DNA from: Acidobacteriota bacterium
Lineage (GTDB): Bacteria > Acidobacteriota > Terriglobia > Bryobacterales > Bryobacteraceae
Reading direction: 5' to 3'
NCBI GenBank assembly: GCA_026394055.1
Contig: JAPKYZ010000046.1
Coordinates: 1 to 62,601, forward strand
Length of the DNA: 62,601 nucleotides
Part shown: positions 26,194 through 35,046 of the stretch, in pieces
Layout: the number at the start of each line of letters is the position of its first letter
How positions within the stretch are numbered: the first letter of the stretch is position 1
Notes under the pieces: generated by a model
Told to the model about the DNA's origin: nothing
Database searches by the model: none
Seen by the model: the letters and a program-made list of their open reading frames with translations, nothing else
Translations under genes and position numbers: made by a program

Positions 26194-26415
26194 CTAAAGG
26201 AGGTGGATAAATTCCTCCACCGTCATGCCGGCTTCCCGAATGAGTGCTCGCAGTGTGCCTTTGGCGAGTTCTTTGTGATTGGGGATCGTCAGGCGACGAT
26301 GAGGTGGGAGATCGTGCCGGAGAAAAACATGACTTCCGCGCTGTCCGTCAAGCCGATAACCGGCTTTTCCAAAGGCGCGGATCGCTTCCGTTCCGGAGAC
26401 AGCAGGCAGCTTCAT
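26194..26415 (-). CDS. hicA: HicA-like toxin
   Basis: A 73-residue double-stranded-RNA-binding-fold mRNA interferase. The signature GKAGYRLDGQRGSHVFLRH contains the catalytic histidine H29, and the C-terminus (LAKGTLRALIREAGMTVEEF) is typical. It begins at the A of the upstream hicB stop (TAATG). Order is hicB then hicA, the less usual arrangement. Confidence 0.88.
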   Translation of the reverse strand: MKLPAVSGTEAIRAFGKAGYRLDGQRGSHVFLRHDLPPHRRLTIPNHKELAKGTLRALIREAGMTVEEFIHLL

Positions 26416-26627
26416 TAGTGGGCAACCTCCACCACCTCCTCAAGAATGCTGGGCGGTATCGGGTCGCCATGCCGTTGCAGGCTCTCCAGGTACCCTTCAA
26501 TGGCCTCCCGAATGTTCGCCATCGCTTCGGTGCGCGTCGATCCCTGGGAAATGCAGCCGGGAAGTGACGGACAAGTGGCGACAAAAACACCGTCTTCGTC
26601 TGGTTCAAGCAGGACACGGTACTTCAT
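26415..26627 (-). CDS. hicB: HicB-like antitoxin
   Basis: A 70-residue HicB with the degenerate RNase-H-like fold (YRVLLEPDEDGVFVATCPSL, GCISQGSTRTEAMANIREAI). The short C-terminus lacks an obvious separate DNA-binding domain, so it may autoregulate poorly or through a partner. It is upstream of and overlaps hicA, and lies about 30 bp after the polA end on the same strand. Confidence 0.85.
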   Translation of the reverse strand: MKYRVLLEPDEDGVFVATCPSLPGCISQGSTRTEAMANIREAIEGYLESLQRHGDPIPPSILEEVVEVAH

Positions 26628-26655
26628 GGCCAGATTCTACCAAGTCCTTTGGCGC

Positions 26656-29181
26656 CTACTTCGCGTCACGCCAGTTGGTGCCGGTGCCGGTGTCGACGAT
26701 CAGGGGGACGGCGAGTTTGTAGACGCTCTCCATTTCGCGCTTCACCATCTTGGCTAATCGCGGAGCTTCCGCCTCCGGTGCCTCGAGCACCAGTTCGTCG
26801 TGGACCTGCAGCAGCAGGCGGGATTGCCAGGCCTCTTCGCGCAGCAGGCGGTCGATGCGGATCATGGCCACCTTGATCAGGTCCGCAGCGGTGCCTTGGA
26901 GCGGCGTGTTGACGGCGGTGCGTTCGGCGAAGCCGCGGGCGTTGGGGTTGCGGCTTTGGATGTCTGGAATTGGGCGGCGGCGGCCGTGCAGGGTGGACAC
27001 GTAGCCGTCGCGGCGGGTCTGCGCGATGGTCGCGTCCAGCCACTTGCGGACGCCGGAGTAGCGCGAGAAGTAGCTGCGGATATAGGTGTCGGCTTCGGCG
27101 CGGGAGACTCCGATCTGGGAGGCGAGGCCGAAGGCGGTTTGGCCGTAGACGATGCCAAAGTTCACGGCCTTGGCGTTGCGGCGCATTTCGGGCGTGACCA
27201 TCATGGGCGGGACGCCGAAGACCTCCGCGGCGGTGCGGGTGTGGATGTATTCGCCGTTGATGAAGGCCTCGGTGAGCACCTTGTCGCGCGACATGTGGGC
27301 CAGCAGACGCAGCTCGATTTGCGAATAGTCGGCCACCACCAGCTGCCAGCCCGGTTCCGGGACGAAGGCGGCGCGGATTTCGCGGCCCAGTTCGGTGCGG
27401 ATGGGGATGTTCTGTAGGTTGGGGTTGCCGGAGGAGAGGCGCCCGGTGGCGGCACCGCACTGGTTGAACGTGGTGTGGACGCGGCCGGTTCCGGCCGAGA
27501 TCATGGTGGGCAGGGCATCGACGTAAGTGCTCTTGAGCTTGGTCAGCTGGCGATACTCAAGCGTCTGCTGCGCGATGGCGTGGCCTTCTTCGGCCAGGCC
27601 TTCGAGTACGTCAGCGGCGGTCGATTGCTGCTTGGTGCGGGTGCGGCCACCGGCCTGCAGGCCCAGTTCCTCAAACAAGACCTTGCCCAGTTGCTGCGGC
27701 GAGTTGATGTTGAACTCGTGCCCGGCGAGGGAGTGGATGGAAGCGGTGAGGCGCTCGATTTCGCCCAGCATCTTGGCCGCCATGGTGCCGAGCTGGGCTT
27801 TGTCGACGAGGATGCCGGTCTGCTCCATGCGGCGCAGCACGGAGACGAGCGGCCGGTCGATTTCGTCGTACAGCGGGCGCAGGCCCAGGGGTTCGAGCTC
27901 TGGTTCCAGGCGGCGGCCGAGCGAGAAGATGGCTTCGGCGCGTTCTTCGGGCGTGGGGCCAGGTTTGCGTTGGAGGTAGCGCTCGCTCAACCGGTCCAGG
28001 GTGACGTCGCTGGGGTCGGCTAAGAGCAAGAAGCCCGCCAGCATGACATCGAGCGTCTCAGGGCGGTCGGCCTCGGGGGGCGCTGCTTTCAGGTCATGGA
28101 CATAGAGCGTGCCAGCGGGAAGCGGTCCCCCATCGAGGACGCGGATGCCTTCGCCTTCACGCATGGCGGCCCCGGCGGTGGCTCCGAGCGTTGCCGGTGC
28201 GGGCACAAAGGCCAGCGGCGCCGCCAGTTCCGCCAGAGTGGCGGCTTCACGGAACTCAAGCGGTTGGGCGAGCGCCTCGGCGGGTTCGCTACCTAGATCC
28301 CTGTCGAGCTCCTTGAGCGCGGTGTACATCTCCAGTTCGCGGTAGATTTCGCGCAGAGCAGGGTAGTCGGGCGGGGTGAGGTGGGCGGCTTCCACGTCCC
28401 AGGCGACGGGGACGGCGGTGTCGATGGTGGCCAACTTCTTTGAGAGTAGTACCTGGTCGCGGTTCTGGATGAGGCTCTCGCGATACATCTTGCGCTCCAC
28501 TTCGGCGGCGTGGTCGAGGATGGACTCAACCGATCCGAAGCGAATGACCAGGTCTTTCGCTCCTTTATCGCCTATCCCGGGGGCGCCGGGGATATTGTCG
28601 ACCGCGTCACCCTTCAAGGCCAGCAGGTCGGCGACATGCTCCGGGGGGACGCCCATAAACTCGGTGACCTTGGCCGGGTCGTAGAGCGTGAAGTCGGCCG
28701 GCGGGTCGGGCTTCATGGGATTCAGCATGGTCACCCGCTGGTTGACCAGCTGCAGCATGTCTTTGTCGCTTGAGACGATGACGACGTCCAGGTCATCGGC
28801 CAGGGCGCGGACGGAAAGCGTTCCGATGACATCGTCGGCTTCAAAGCCGGGGAAGTCCAGGACCGGGATCTTCATTGCCTCTAACATCTTACGAACGTAG
28901 GGGATTTGGGGGCCCAGATCTTCCGGCATCGGCGCGCGGTTGGCCTTATAGGCCTCGAACTCTTGCTCGCGAAAGGTGGGACCGTCGGATTCAAAGACGG
29001 CGGCCAGCAGCTCCGGCTTGTGGGTGGCGATCAATTTCCGCAGCATGCTGTAGAAGATGAAGACCACCTCTGTGGGTAGCCCGGCGGAGGTGCGCATGGG
29101 CGGGGCGCCGCTGCGAGCGCGGGCGTGATAGGCGCGGAAAATGAACCCAAAACTATCGATGAGAAAAAGCCGGCGCCGCAT
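26656..29181 (-). CDS. polA: DNA polymerase I
   Basis: An 841-residue replication and repair polymerase. The N-terminal 5'-3' exonuclease domain has FEADDVIG, SSDKDMLQLV and the GVPPEHVADLLALKGDAVDN helix-hairpin-helix region. The middle domain (about 295-440) lacks the DEDD proofreading residues. The polymerase domain (about 445-841) has VVADYSQIELRLLAH (motif A), RRNAKAVNFGIVYG (motif B) and LLQVHDELVLEAP (motif C). The ATG at 29181 is chosen because homology begins there (RRRLFLIDSFGFIFRAYHA); the frame is open further upstream. Confidence 0.95.
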   Translation of the reverse strand: MRRRLFLIDSFGFIFRAYHARARSGAPPMRTSAGLPTEVVFIFYSMLRKLIATHKPELLAAVFESDGPTFREQEFEAYKANRAPMPEDLGPQIPYVRKMLEAMKIPVLDFPGFEADDVIGTLSVRALADDLDVVIVSSDKDMLQLVNQRVTMLNPMKPDPPADFTLYDPAKVTEFMGVPPEHVADLLALKGDAVDNIPGAPGIGDKGAKDLVIRFGSVESILDHAAEVERKMYRESLIQNRDQVLLSKKLATIDTAVPVAWDVEAAHLTPPDYPALREIYRELEMYTALKELDRDLGSEPAEALAQPLEFREAATLAELAAPLAFVPAPATLGATAGAAMREGEGIRVLDGGPLPAGTLYVHDLKAAPPEADRPETLDVMLAGFLLLADPSDVTLDRLSERYLQRKPGPTPEERAEAIFSLGRRLEPELEPLGLRPLYDEIDRPLVSVLRRMEQTGILVDKAQLGTMAAKMLGEIERLTASIHSLAGHEFNINSPQQLGKVLFEELGLQAGGRTRTKQQSTAADVLEGLAEEGHAIAQQTLEYRQLTKLKSTYVDALPTMISAGTGRVHTTFNQCGAATGRLSSGNPNLQNIPIRTELGREIRAAFVPEPGWQLVVADYSQIELRLLAHMSRDKVLTEAFINGEYIHTRTAAEVFGVPPMMVTPEMRRNAKAVNFGIVYGQTAFGLASQIGVSRAEADTYIRSYFSRYSGVRKWLDATIAQTRRDGYVSTLHGRRRPIPDIQSRNPNARGFAERTAVNTPLQGTAADLIKVAMIRIDRLLREEAWQSRLLLQVHDELVLEAPEAEAPRLAKMVKREMESVYKLAVPLIVDTGTGTNWRDAK

Positions 29182-29282
29182 TCTGCCATGATACTCCCGC
29201 GGCCCCCCGGCCACACCGCAAATGTCGGAGTGTGGCTTTACGGCCACAGATAAAAAGCAACAAGTCTTTTTGTATCTTTATT

Positions 29283-29311
29283 TTGTGGAACCGCGTCATT
29301 CTTGTTAGACT
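29283..29311 (+). promoter_or_regulatory. Candidate sigma-70 promoter for lpxC
   Basis: TTGTGG (29283-29288) and TAGACT (29306-29311) are spaced by 17 bases, 20 bp before the lpxC start. The sequence just upstream (29250-29285) is strikingly AT-rich for this genome and could be an UP element. It sits in the divergent polA/lpxC gap. Confidence 0.45.
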
Positions 29312-29330
29312 CGTGTTTCAGTTGAGCACC

Positions 29331-30260
29331 ATGCCCCCAGCCGCCGCTTGGCATCAGGATCGGATTCTCCGGTTCGAGACCACCATCCAACGTCCCGTGG
29401 AGTTGAAAAACGGGGTGGGGCTGCATAGCGGGGCTCCTGTTTCCATCCGGATCCTGCCCGCGCCGCCTTCGACCGGGATTGTGTTTGTCCGGACCGACCT
29501 CGACAATTTCCAGATTCCGGCCACTTGGCGCTACGTCGAAAAAGTCAGCTACGCCACCAGCCTGATGCGGCAGGGCGTGCTGATCTCGACCACTGAGCAT
29601 CTGCTGAGCGTCTTTTATTCGATGGGCATCGACAATGCCTTTATCGAGATCGACAACCTGGAAGTGCCAATTCTCGATGGCAGCGGGCAGGAGTTTGTCC
29701 GGCTGATTGAGCAGGCGGGGATTCGCCATTACCGGCGGCGGCGGCGTTACCTGAAGGTGCGGCGGCCGGTGACGGTGGAAGGCAACGGCAAGCGGATCAC
29801 GATTCTGCCGTGCGACCGGTTCATGCTGAACTGCGATGTCTATTTCCCGCACCCGATGGTGGGGCGGCAGTCGCTGGAAATGGAAGTGACGCCGGAGCTC
29901 TACGCGGCCGAGATTGCCCCGGCGCGGACGTTTGGGTTTGCGGCGGAACTGGACCAGATGCGGGACATGGGTTTGATCCGTGGCGCGACGCTCGATAGCG
30001 CGGTCTGCTTCACCGAAGATGGCGTGATGAATCCCGGCGGGTTGCGGTTTAGTGATGAATGCTGCCGCCACAAGGCGCTCGACTTGATTGGCGATCTCGC
30101 GCTGATTGGTCGGCCACTGCTGGGCAATGTGATTGCGGAGCGGGCCGGGCATGCGATGCATGTGGCGCTGGTGGCCAAGATCATGTCCGATGCCTCGTTG
30201 TACGAAGTGATCAGCTTTGATCAATTGGCCACGCGCGTGGCCCATGCCTTGGTAAGCTAG
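29331..30260 (+). CDS. lpxC: UDP-3-O-acyl-N-acetylglucosamine deacetylase
   Basis: Zinc enzyme for the committed step of lipid A synthesis. The 309-residue protein shows GVGLHSGAPVSIRILPA, the zinc histidine in STTEHLLS, NLEVPILDGSG, and the second metal site CCRHKALDLIGDLAL. ARTFGF and GHAMHVALV are also typical. The ATG at 29331 is used; the frame runs further upstream, but the conserved sequence begins soon after this codon. Eight bases separate it from pgsA. Confidence 0.93.
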   Translation: MPPAAAWHQDRILRFETTIQRPVELKNGVGLHSGAPVSIRILPAPPSTGIVFVRTDLDNFQIPATWRYVEKVSYATSLMRQGVLISTTEHLLSVFYSMGIDNAFIEIDNLEVPILDGSGQEFVRLIEQAGIRHYRRRRRYLKVRRPVTVEGNGKRITILPCDRFMLNCDVYFPHPMVGRQSLEMEVTPELYAAEIAPARTFGFAAELDQMRDMGLIRGATLDSAVCFTEDGVMNPGGLRFSDECCRHKALDLIGDLALIGRPLLGNVIAERAGHAMHVALVAKIMSDASLYEVISFDQLATRVAHALVS

Positions 30261-30267
30261 CGGTTTC

Positions 30268-30804
30268 TTGCTCCGTCAACAGCTCCCCAATCTGATTTCG
30301 CTTGTCCGGGTGTTTTTGACCCCCATTGCCGTGCGCGCCATTTTGGCGGGCCAGGATCATATTGCTTTCTGGCTTTGCTGGTTGGCGGGGCTGACCGATT
30401 TTCTCGACGGCGGTTTGGCGCGGCGGCTGGGGGTCTCTTCCAAACTGGGCGCGATCATTGACCCGCTGGCGGACAAGTTCATGCTGGACGTGCTGTCGTT
30501 GACGTTCTGGCTGGTGCGCGGGGAAGCGGCGGGCTTGGCGGTGGTGGCGCGCGATGTGCTAATTGTCAGCGGGGCGCTCCTGATCCGGGCGGTCTCGGGG
30601 CCGCGCGAGTTTCCGCCCAGCTGGCTGGGCAAATGGTCGACCGCGATCCAGATGACCTGGGTGCTAATCCTGCTGGAACCGTGGGCTACCCCGGCGCGGC
30701 CCTGGGCCACCATGGTGATGCTGGCCGGGACCATCATCAGCGGTTTGGACTATATTCGCCTAGGGGTGAACATGATGCGAGCGGGACGGGCGAGTTCAAA
30801 TTGA
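30268..30804 (+). CDS. CDP-alcohol phosphatidyltransferase (PgsA-like)
   Basis: A 178-residue integral membrane enzyme. The motif D-G-x2-A-R-x8-G-x3-D-x3-D is complete (DFLDGGLARRLGVSSKLGAI then DPLAD). It transfers a phosphatidyl group from CDP-diacylglycerol to an alcohol; glycerol 3-phosphate is the likely acceptor, making phosphatidylglycerophosphate. TTG start seven bases after the lpxC stop, so the two envelope-lipid genes probably form an operon. Confidence 0.85.
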   Translation: MLRQQLPNLISLVRVFLTPIAVRAILAGQDHIAFWLCWLAGLTDFLDGGLARRLGVSSKLGAIIDPLADKFMLDVLSLTFWLVRGEAAGLAVVARDVLIVSGALLIRAVSGPREFPPSWLGKWSTAIQMTWVLILLEPWATPARPWATMVMLAGTIISGLDYIRLGVNMMRAGRASSN

Positions 30805-30861
30805 CGGCTTCGGCGAATCTCGATAGTCTGAAGAGGAGCGGAGAAGTTTTCAAATCGCAAC

Positions 30862-31395
30862 ATGACCCGTTACGAGCCATCACGCAACTATCTGGCCTTG
30901 GGCGCGGTAGCGTTGGTGCTGGGGACGCTGGCGGGATGGATGGCGACGCGGTGGGTCTCCGCTGCGGTTCCGGCGGGCGTCTTCTTCGCCTTGGCCGGGT
31001 TGAACTTCTTTCTGGCCTTCCGTCCGGCCATCGAGGTCCGGAATCATTCCCTTTCCGTGGGTCACAAACAAGTCCTTTGGGCTGATGTGGTCGAGATCCG
31101 GCGCACGGGTTGGGTTTCGCCGCTGGTGATCTGGCTGATGCTGCGTGATGGCTCGCGCGAGCTGGTGATCTACCCGGGGGCGCTGGATGCCTCGCGGTTG
31201 CTGATGGACGATATGGCGCGGCGGTTGAATCGCCAGCCCGATATGGGCTATTCGGCGTCGGCCCCTCCGGTTCTGTCGGGAGAGGCGATCCGGGGTCCGC
31301 TGTTGAATCCGGACGATGAAGCCGAAGTCGAACGCCTGTTCCAACGGTTGAAGACGGTGGGGCATTTGGAGCCCAACTCCACCGACGAGAAATAG
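30862..31395 (+). CDS. Small membrane protein with a PH-like domain
   Basis: A 177-residue protein with two N-terminal membrane helices (about 10-52), then a cytoplasmic beta-rich stretch (AIEVRNHSLSVGHKQVLWAD, LMLRDGSRELVIYPG) like bacterial PH-like membrane proteins, and a hydrophilic C-terminus. No named family is recognised with confidence. It lies three bases before the YdcF-like gene. Confidence 0.65.
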   Translation: MTRYEPSRNYLALGAVALVLGTLAGWMATRWVSAAVPAGVFFALAGLNFFLAFRPAIEVRNHSLSVGHKQVLWADVVEIRRTGWVSPLVIWLMLRDGSRELVIYPGALDASRLLMDDMARRLNRQPDMGYSASAPPVLSGEAIRGPLLNPDDEAEVERLFQRLKTVGHLEPNSTDEK

Positions 31396-31398
31396 TCC

Positions 31399-31980
31399 TT
31401 GTCCCGCCGCCGCCTGATCGCGGTCTCCCTTTTCCTGATTTTCCCTCTATTGGCCTTGGGTCTTCTTTCGCAGGCGGGTCCTTTTCTGGTGAAGGCGGAG
31501 CCGCCACGGAAGGCGGACGTCGCGATCGTGATCGGTGGTGATTACGGTGGCCGGCGCATGCTGCTGGCTTGTGATCTGCTGCGGCAGGGCTTGGTGCCGA
31601 AGGTGTGGGTGAGCGGTCCGCGGGTGCTCTATGACGAACACGAGGACGGCTTTGCGATCCGATGGGCCGCCCGCCAGGGGTGTCCGGTAGAGCAACTGGA
31701 AGGCTTTCCGCATGAAATCGATAGCACCCGGCAAGAGGCGGAATTTTTTGCTCGCGTGATGGCTGAAAGAGGTGTGCACTCCTATCTGCTGATCACCAGT
31801 AACTTCCACACGCGCCGGGCGGGCGAAATGTTCCGCCAGGCGACCCCCGGCATCACAACCACGGTGGTGGCGGCCACGCATGGCCGGTATGATCCAGTGC
31901 GCTGGTGGGCGTCGCGGGATAGTGCCAAAGTAGTGTTCTTTGAGTGGACGAAGACTCTGGCCAGCTGGGTGGGCATGTGA
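31399..31980 (+). CDS. YdcF/SanA-like DUF218 protein
   Basis: A 193-residue protein with one N-terminal membrane helix and a DUF218 domain: AIVIGGDYGGRRMLLACDLL, VWVSGP, STRQEAEFFARVM and LLITSNFHTRRAGEMFR. Relatives (ElyC, SanA, YdcF) act in envelope polysaccharide or vancomycin-barrier functions; the chemistry is unclear. TTG start at 31399. The stop overlaps the GTG of the MsrB gene. Confidence 0.82.
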   Translation: MSRRRLIAVSLFLIFPLLALGLLSQAGPFLVKAEPPRKADVAIVIGGDYGGRRMLLACDLLRQGLVPKVWVSGPRVLYDEHEDGFAIRWAARQGCPVEQLEGFPHEIDSTRQEAEFFARVMAERGVHSYLLITSNFHTRRAGEMFRQATPGITTTVVAATHGRYDPVRWWASRDSAKVVFFEWTKTLASWVGM

Positions 31981-32477
31981 CGCGCCGCCGTTGGCTGGGC
32001 GTCACGCTGATGTCAGCTGGCTGTGGCTTCCGGGGCGCGTCCACGGAGCAGCGCACCCGGGCGGTGGAGCAATCCACCAATGGCCGCCTGACGGATGCGC
32101 AGTGGCGGGAGCTGTTGAGCTATGCCGAATACGCGGTGTTGCGCGAGAAGGGCACGGAGCCGGCCTTTAGCCATCCGCTGAACTCAGAAAAGCGGGCGGG
32201 GCAATACAACTGTGCGGGTTGTCAGCTGCCGCTCTTTTCATCTTCCGCCAAGTTCGATTCCGGCACGGGCTGGCCCAGCTTCTGGGAGCCGCTGCCGGCG
32301 GCAGTGGATTCCGAGACCGATTCCAGCATGGGTATCAACCGCACCGAGGTACTATGTCACCGGTGTGGCGGGCATCTAGGACACGTGTTTGACGACGGGC
32401 CGCCGCCCTCGGGATTGCGTTACTGTATCAATGGGACGGCCTTGCGCTTTGTCCCACATGGAGGATCTCAGTCTTGA
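31977..32477 (+). CDS. msrB: Lipoprotein peptide-methionine (R)-S-oxide reductase
   Basis: Repairs oxidised methionine. The SelR domain (about 30-165) has two zinc CxxC pairs (NCAGCQLP and LCHRCGGHLGHVFDDG) and the catalytic cysteine in LRYCINGTALRF. The GTG at 31977 is chosen because it gives an N-terminus TRRRWLGVTLMSAGC, an arginine-rich signal ending in a lipobox, so the enzyme should be anchored to a membrane outside the cytoplasm. The start overlaps the YdcF stop (GTGA) and the stop overlaps the next TTG. Confidence 0.85.
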   Translation: MTRRRWLGVTLMSAGCGFRGASTEQRTRAVEQSTNGRLTDAQWRELLSYAEYAVLREKGTEPAFSHPLNSEKRAGQYNCAGCQLPLFSSSAKFDSGTGWPSFWEPLPAAVDSETDSSMGINRTEVLCHRCGGHLGHVFDDGPPPSGLRYCINGTALRFVPHGGSQS

Positions 32478-33397
32478 AAACAATCATCATTTTTTCGCTG
32501 CTGGGGGCAACTGCCTTTGCCGGCCAGTTCACCAGCATTGTTGCTTTCGGCGATAGTCTCACGGACACCGGAAACGCCTACCTCGGCACGGGCGGGGCCA
32601 CGCCGCCGAGCCCGCCCTACTATCCCGGCGTTTTTTCCAACGGCCCGAACTGGCTGCAGGTCTTGGGGGCGGGTCTGGGTTTGCCGGTGAGCCCTTACCT
32701 GGCTGGTGGGACGAATTTTGCGATTGGTGGCGCGACCACGGGTTTGGATGGCGTCGTGCCGAATACCGGAGTCCTGGCGCAGGCCCAGTTGTATGCGTCC
32801 ATGGTGGGCTTTGCGCTTGACCCCAACGCACTGTATGTGCTGACTGGCGGCGGCAATGATATCCGCGCGGCCGCCGCCACCCTGAGTGATCCGAGCGCTC
32901 TTTATTTGGCCGGTTTCAACGCGGCTTCCAATCTGGTTAATATCGCCGATGGCTTCTACTTTGGCGGGGCGCGCAACTTCCTGTTCATGACTCTGCCCGA
33001 TGTGGGCTTGGCTCCTGATGTCATGCTCTCCGGTAAGAGCGCCCAGGCCAGCATCGCAACCAAGGGCTTCAATGACTACCTCCGCTCTCTTCCGGCGGCC
33101 GGCGGCGGAGCCCGGCTCTATAACGTCGACTTCGCTGCCTTGGCCGACGCCATCTACGATGACACCAAGAACAATGGCAGCAAGAAGTACGGCTTCACGA
33201 ATCTGACGACGCCCTGCATCGGCAGCTTCCCGGACACCTGTGCCACGTCGATCTTCTTCGACGATCTCCATCCGACGGCCCGCGTGCAACAACTGCTGGG
33301 TGCCGCTGCGCTGGCGGAGGTGCCGGAGCCGGCCACTGCGCTGCTGCTGGGCGCTGGCTTGGGCTTGGCTGCGTTGGCCCGCCGCCGGGCGGCGTAG
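32474..33397 (+). CDS. Secreted GDSL/SGNH esterase-like protein with PEP-CTERM anchor
   Basis: A 307-residue exported hydrolase. Signal peptide (1-16), block I AFGDSLTDTGN with nucleophile S28, GGGND (block III type) and a C-terminal DDLHPTARVQQ holding the Asp-His pair. It ends in VPEPATALLLGAGLGLAALA plus RRRAA, a PEP-CTERM sorting tail processed by an exosortase, so it is destined for the surface or matrix. The TTG start overlaps the msrB stop. Substrate unknown, perhaps ester-linked acyl groups on exopolysaccharide or lipid. Confidence 0.88.
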   Translation: MKTIIIFSLLGATAFAGQFTSIVAFGDSLTDTGNAYLGTGGATPPSPPYYPGVFSNGPNWLQVLGAGLGLPVSPYLAGGTNFAIGGATTGLDGVVPNTGVLAQAQLYASMVGFALDPNALYVLTGGGNDIRAAAATLSDPSALYLAGFNAASNLVNIADGFYFGGARNFLFMTLPDVGLAPDVMLSGKSAQASIATKGFNDYLRSLPAAGGGARLYNVDFAALADAIYDDTKNNGSKKYGFTNLTTPCIGSFPDTCATSIFFDDLHPTARVQQLLGAAALAEVPEPATALLLGAGLGLAALARRRAA

Positions 33398-33438
33398 TTC
33401 GCCGTTCCCGTTTGTTACGGTCTACAGAGGCCCTGTGC

Positions 33439-34047
33439 TTACACCCGCACGCCGCGGGAGCGCAGGGCCTCTACTAGTTGGTGGTGGCTCTCAAACTGAA
33501 CGCCATCCATCCCGGCTTGCTTGGCCCCTTCGATGTAGGCGGCGATGTCGTCGGTGAAGAAGCACTCGTGCGGCTCGACGCCTGATTTCTCGATGGCGGC
33601 GGCGTAGATGGTGGGTGACGGCTTCAGGGCTCCCACTTCGTGGCTGAGGATGTAGCCGTCGAAGTGATTGAGGATCGGGTAGCGCGGCCGGATCCAGTTG
33701 AAGTGCATGTCGTTGGTGTTCGAGAGCAGCAGCACGCGATAGCCATTGGCCCGCAGCGTCTGGGGCAGCGTTTCCGGGATCAGCGTGTGCGGCTCAAAGA
33801 TGGCCGACCACATGCCCGTGAACTCTTCCACTGAGAGGTTGAAGTCCAGGCGGCGGCCGAGTTCGGCGACGAAGTCCGGGCTGGGCACTTGGCCGGATTC
33901 GTAGCGGATCACCAGATCGTCCTGGGCGATGCGCGCGCGGATCTCGTCTACGGTCAAGCCATTTAAGTTCGAGATTTGCTGGTAGCCGCGAGCGAAGTCA
34001 AACGGGATGATCACGCGGCCCAGGTCAAAGATGATGCACTTCAGCAT
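33439..34047 (-). CDS. HAD-family hydrolase, YihX-like
   Basis: A 202-residue HAD phosphatase. It begins IIFDLGRVIIPFD (motif I), has LLLSNTND (motif II), a lysine in EVGALKPSP (motif III) and FFTDDIAAYIEGAKQAGM (motif IV). The variant motif I (D-L-G-R-V, without the second aspartate at the usual place) is typical of the YihX/epoxide-hydrolase-N group. Likely a sugar-phosphate phosphatase. Convergent with the GDSL gene. Confidence 0.82.
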   Translation of the reverse strand: MLKCIIFDLGRVIIPFDFARGYQQISNLNGLTVDEIRARIAQDDLVIRYESGQVPSPDFVAELGRRLDFNLSVEEFTGMWSAIFEPHTLIPETLPQTLRANGYRVLLLSNTNDMHFNWIRPRYPILNHFDGYILSHEVGALKPSPTIYAAAIEKSGVEPHECFFTDDIAAYIEGAKQAGMDGVQFESHHQLVEALRSRGVRV

Positions 34048-34124
34048 GTCCCTCCATTATCAGGGAGCCGGGTTGGGTGATGTCTGTCATCCGGCTGTGA
34101 TGGGCGCATAGTAGTGTCAAGAAG

Positions 34125-34988
34125 ATGAACCGGCGAACCTTCCTCTCTCTCCCCGCGGCGGCCGCGGCCGCGCCCGCTGCTCAGGCTTCGAGCTTCCGCT
34201 TTGTGCACTTCACCGACACCCACATCCAGCCAGAGCTGCGCGCGCAGGCCGGAACGGAGCAGGCGTTTGCCGCGATCAACGCGGAGAAGCCTGAACTGAT
34301 TCTGGGTGGTGGCGATCTGGTGATGGACATCGATGCCTCTACGCCCGCGCGGACCAAGCAGCTGCTGGATATGTATGTCGCGGCTAAGAAGGGTCTCGAA
34401 GCGCCGGTCTACGAAGTGCCCGGCAATCACGATGTCTACGGCCTGCATCCGACCAGTGCGGTGTCTCCCCGCGATCCGATGTATGGCAAGAAGATGTTCG
34501 AAGACCGCATTGGGCCGCGTTACCGGAGCTTCAACCACAAAGGCTGGCACTTCATCCTGCTCGATTCGATTGGTGCGGTGGGCCGCCGGTTCTTTGGCGA
34601 GATCGACGCGGCGCAAGTGGACTGGTTGAAGAGCGACCTGGCCAAGGTGGGCGCGCGGACGCCGATTGTGGTGATGACGCACATTGGCCTGGCCACGGCG
34701 GCGGCTTCCCTGATCGGCAATCATGAAGCGCCGGGGTCGTGGGAGGTGTTCAACTCCGTGGAGGTGTTGGAGCTGTTTGCCCAGCACAACCTGAAGGCCG
34801 TGCTGCAGGGGCATTCGCACATCCGCGAGAACATCTCTTACAAGGGCTGCCAGTTCATCACTTCGGGCGCGGTGAGCGGCAACTGGTGGAAGGGGCTTCG
34901 GAATGGGCATCCGGAAGGTTTTGCGGTGCTGACCGTCCAGGGCGACCAGATCAGCTGGGAGTACAAGACCTACGGCTGGAAGGCGTAG
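34125..34988 (+). CDS. Tat-exported metallophosphoesterase
   Basis: A 287-residue calcineurin-like phosphoesterase. Tat-type signal (NRRTFLSLPAAAAAAPAA), then the metal motifs FTDTHIQ, GGGDLVMD, GNHD, MTHIG and LQGHSHIRE in order. It probably removes phosphate from small or lipid substrates in the periplasm. It stands alone between the HAD gene and kdsB; about 60 bp separates it from kdsB. Confidence 0.88.
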   Translation: MNRRTFLSLPAAAAAAPAAQASSFRFVHFTDTHIQPELRAQAGTEQAFAAINAEKPELILGGGDLVMDIDASTPARTKQLLDMYVAAKKGLEAPVYEVPGNHDVYGLHPTSAVSPRDPMYGKKMFEDRIGPRYRSFNHKGWHFILLDSIGAVGRRFFGEIDAAQVDWLKSDLAKVGARTPIVVMTHIGLATAAASLIGNHEAPGSWEVFNSVEVLELFAQHNLKAVLQGHSHIRENISYKGCQFITSGAVSGNWWKGLRNGHPEGFAVLTVQGDQISWEYKTYGWKA

Positions 34989-35046
34989 CGTCCCCGCGCA
35001 GGCGCGACACTGGCAACACCCAGCGTGGGAGCGCGACACTAAAGGC

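Noticed and set aside
26656..29181. DNA polymerase I as a phage-derived gene because it lacks proofreading residues
   Set aside because: Loss of the DEDD site is common in bacterial PolA (as in Thermus), and the full three-domain layout is present.
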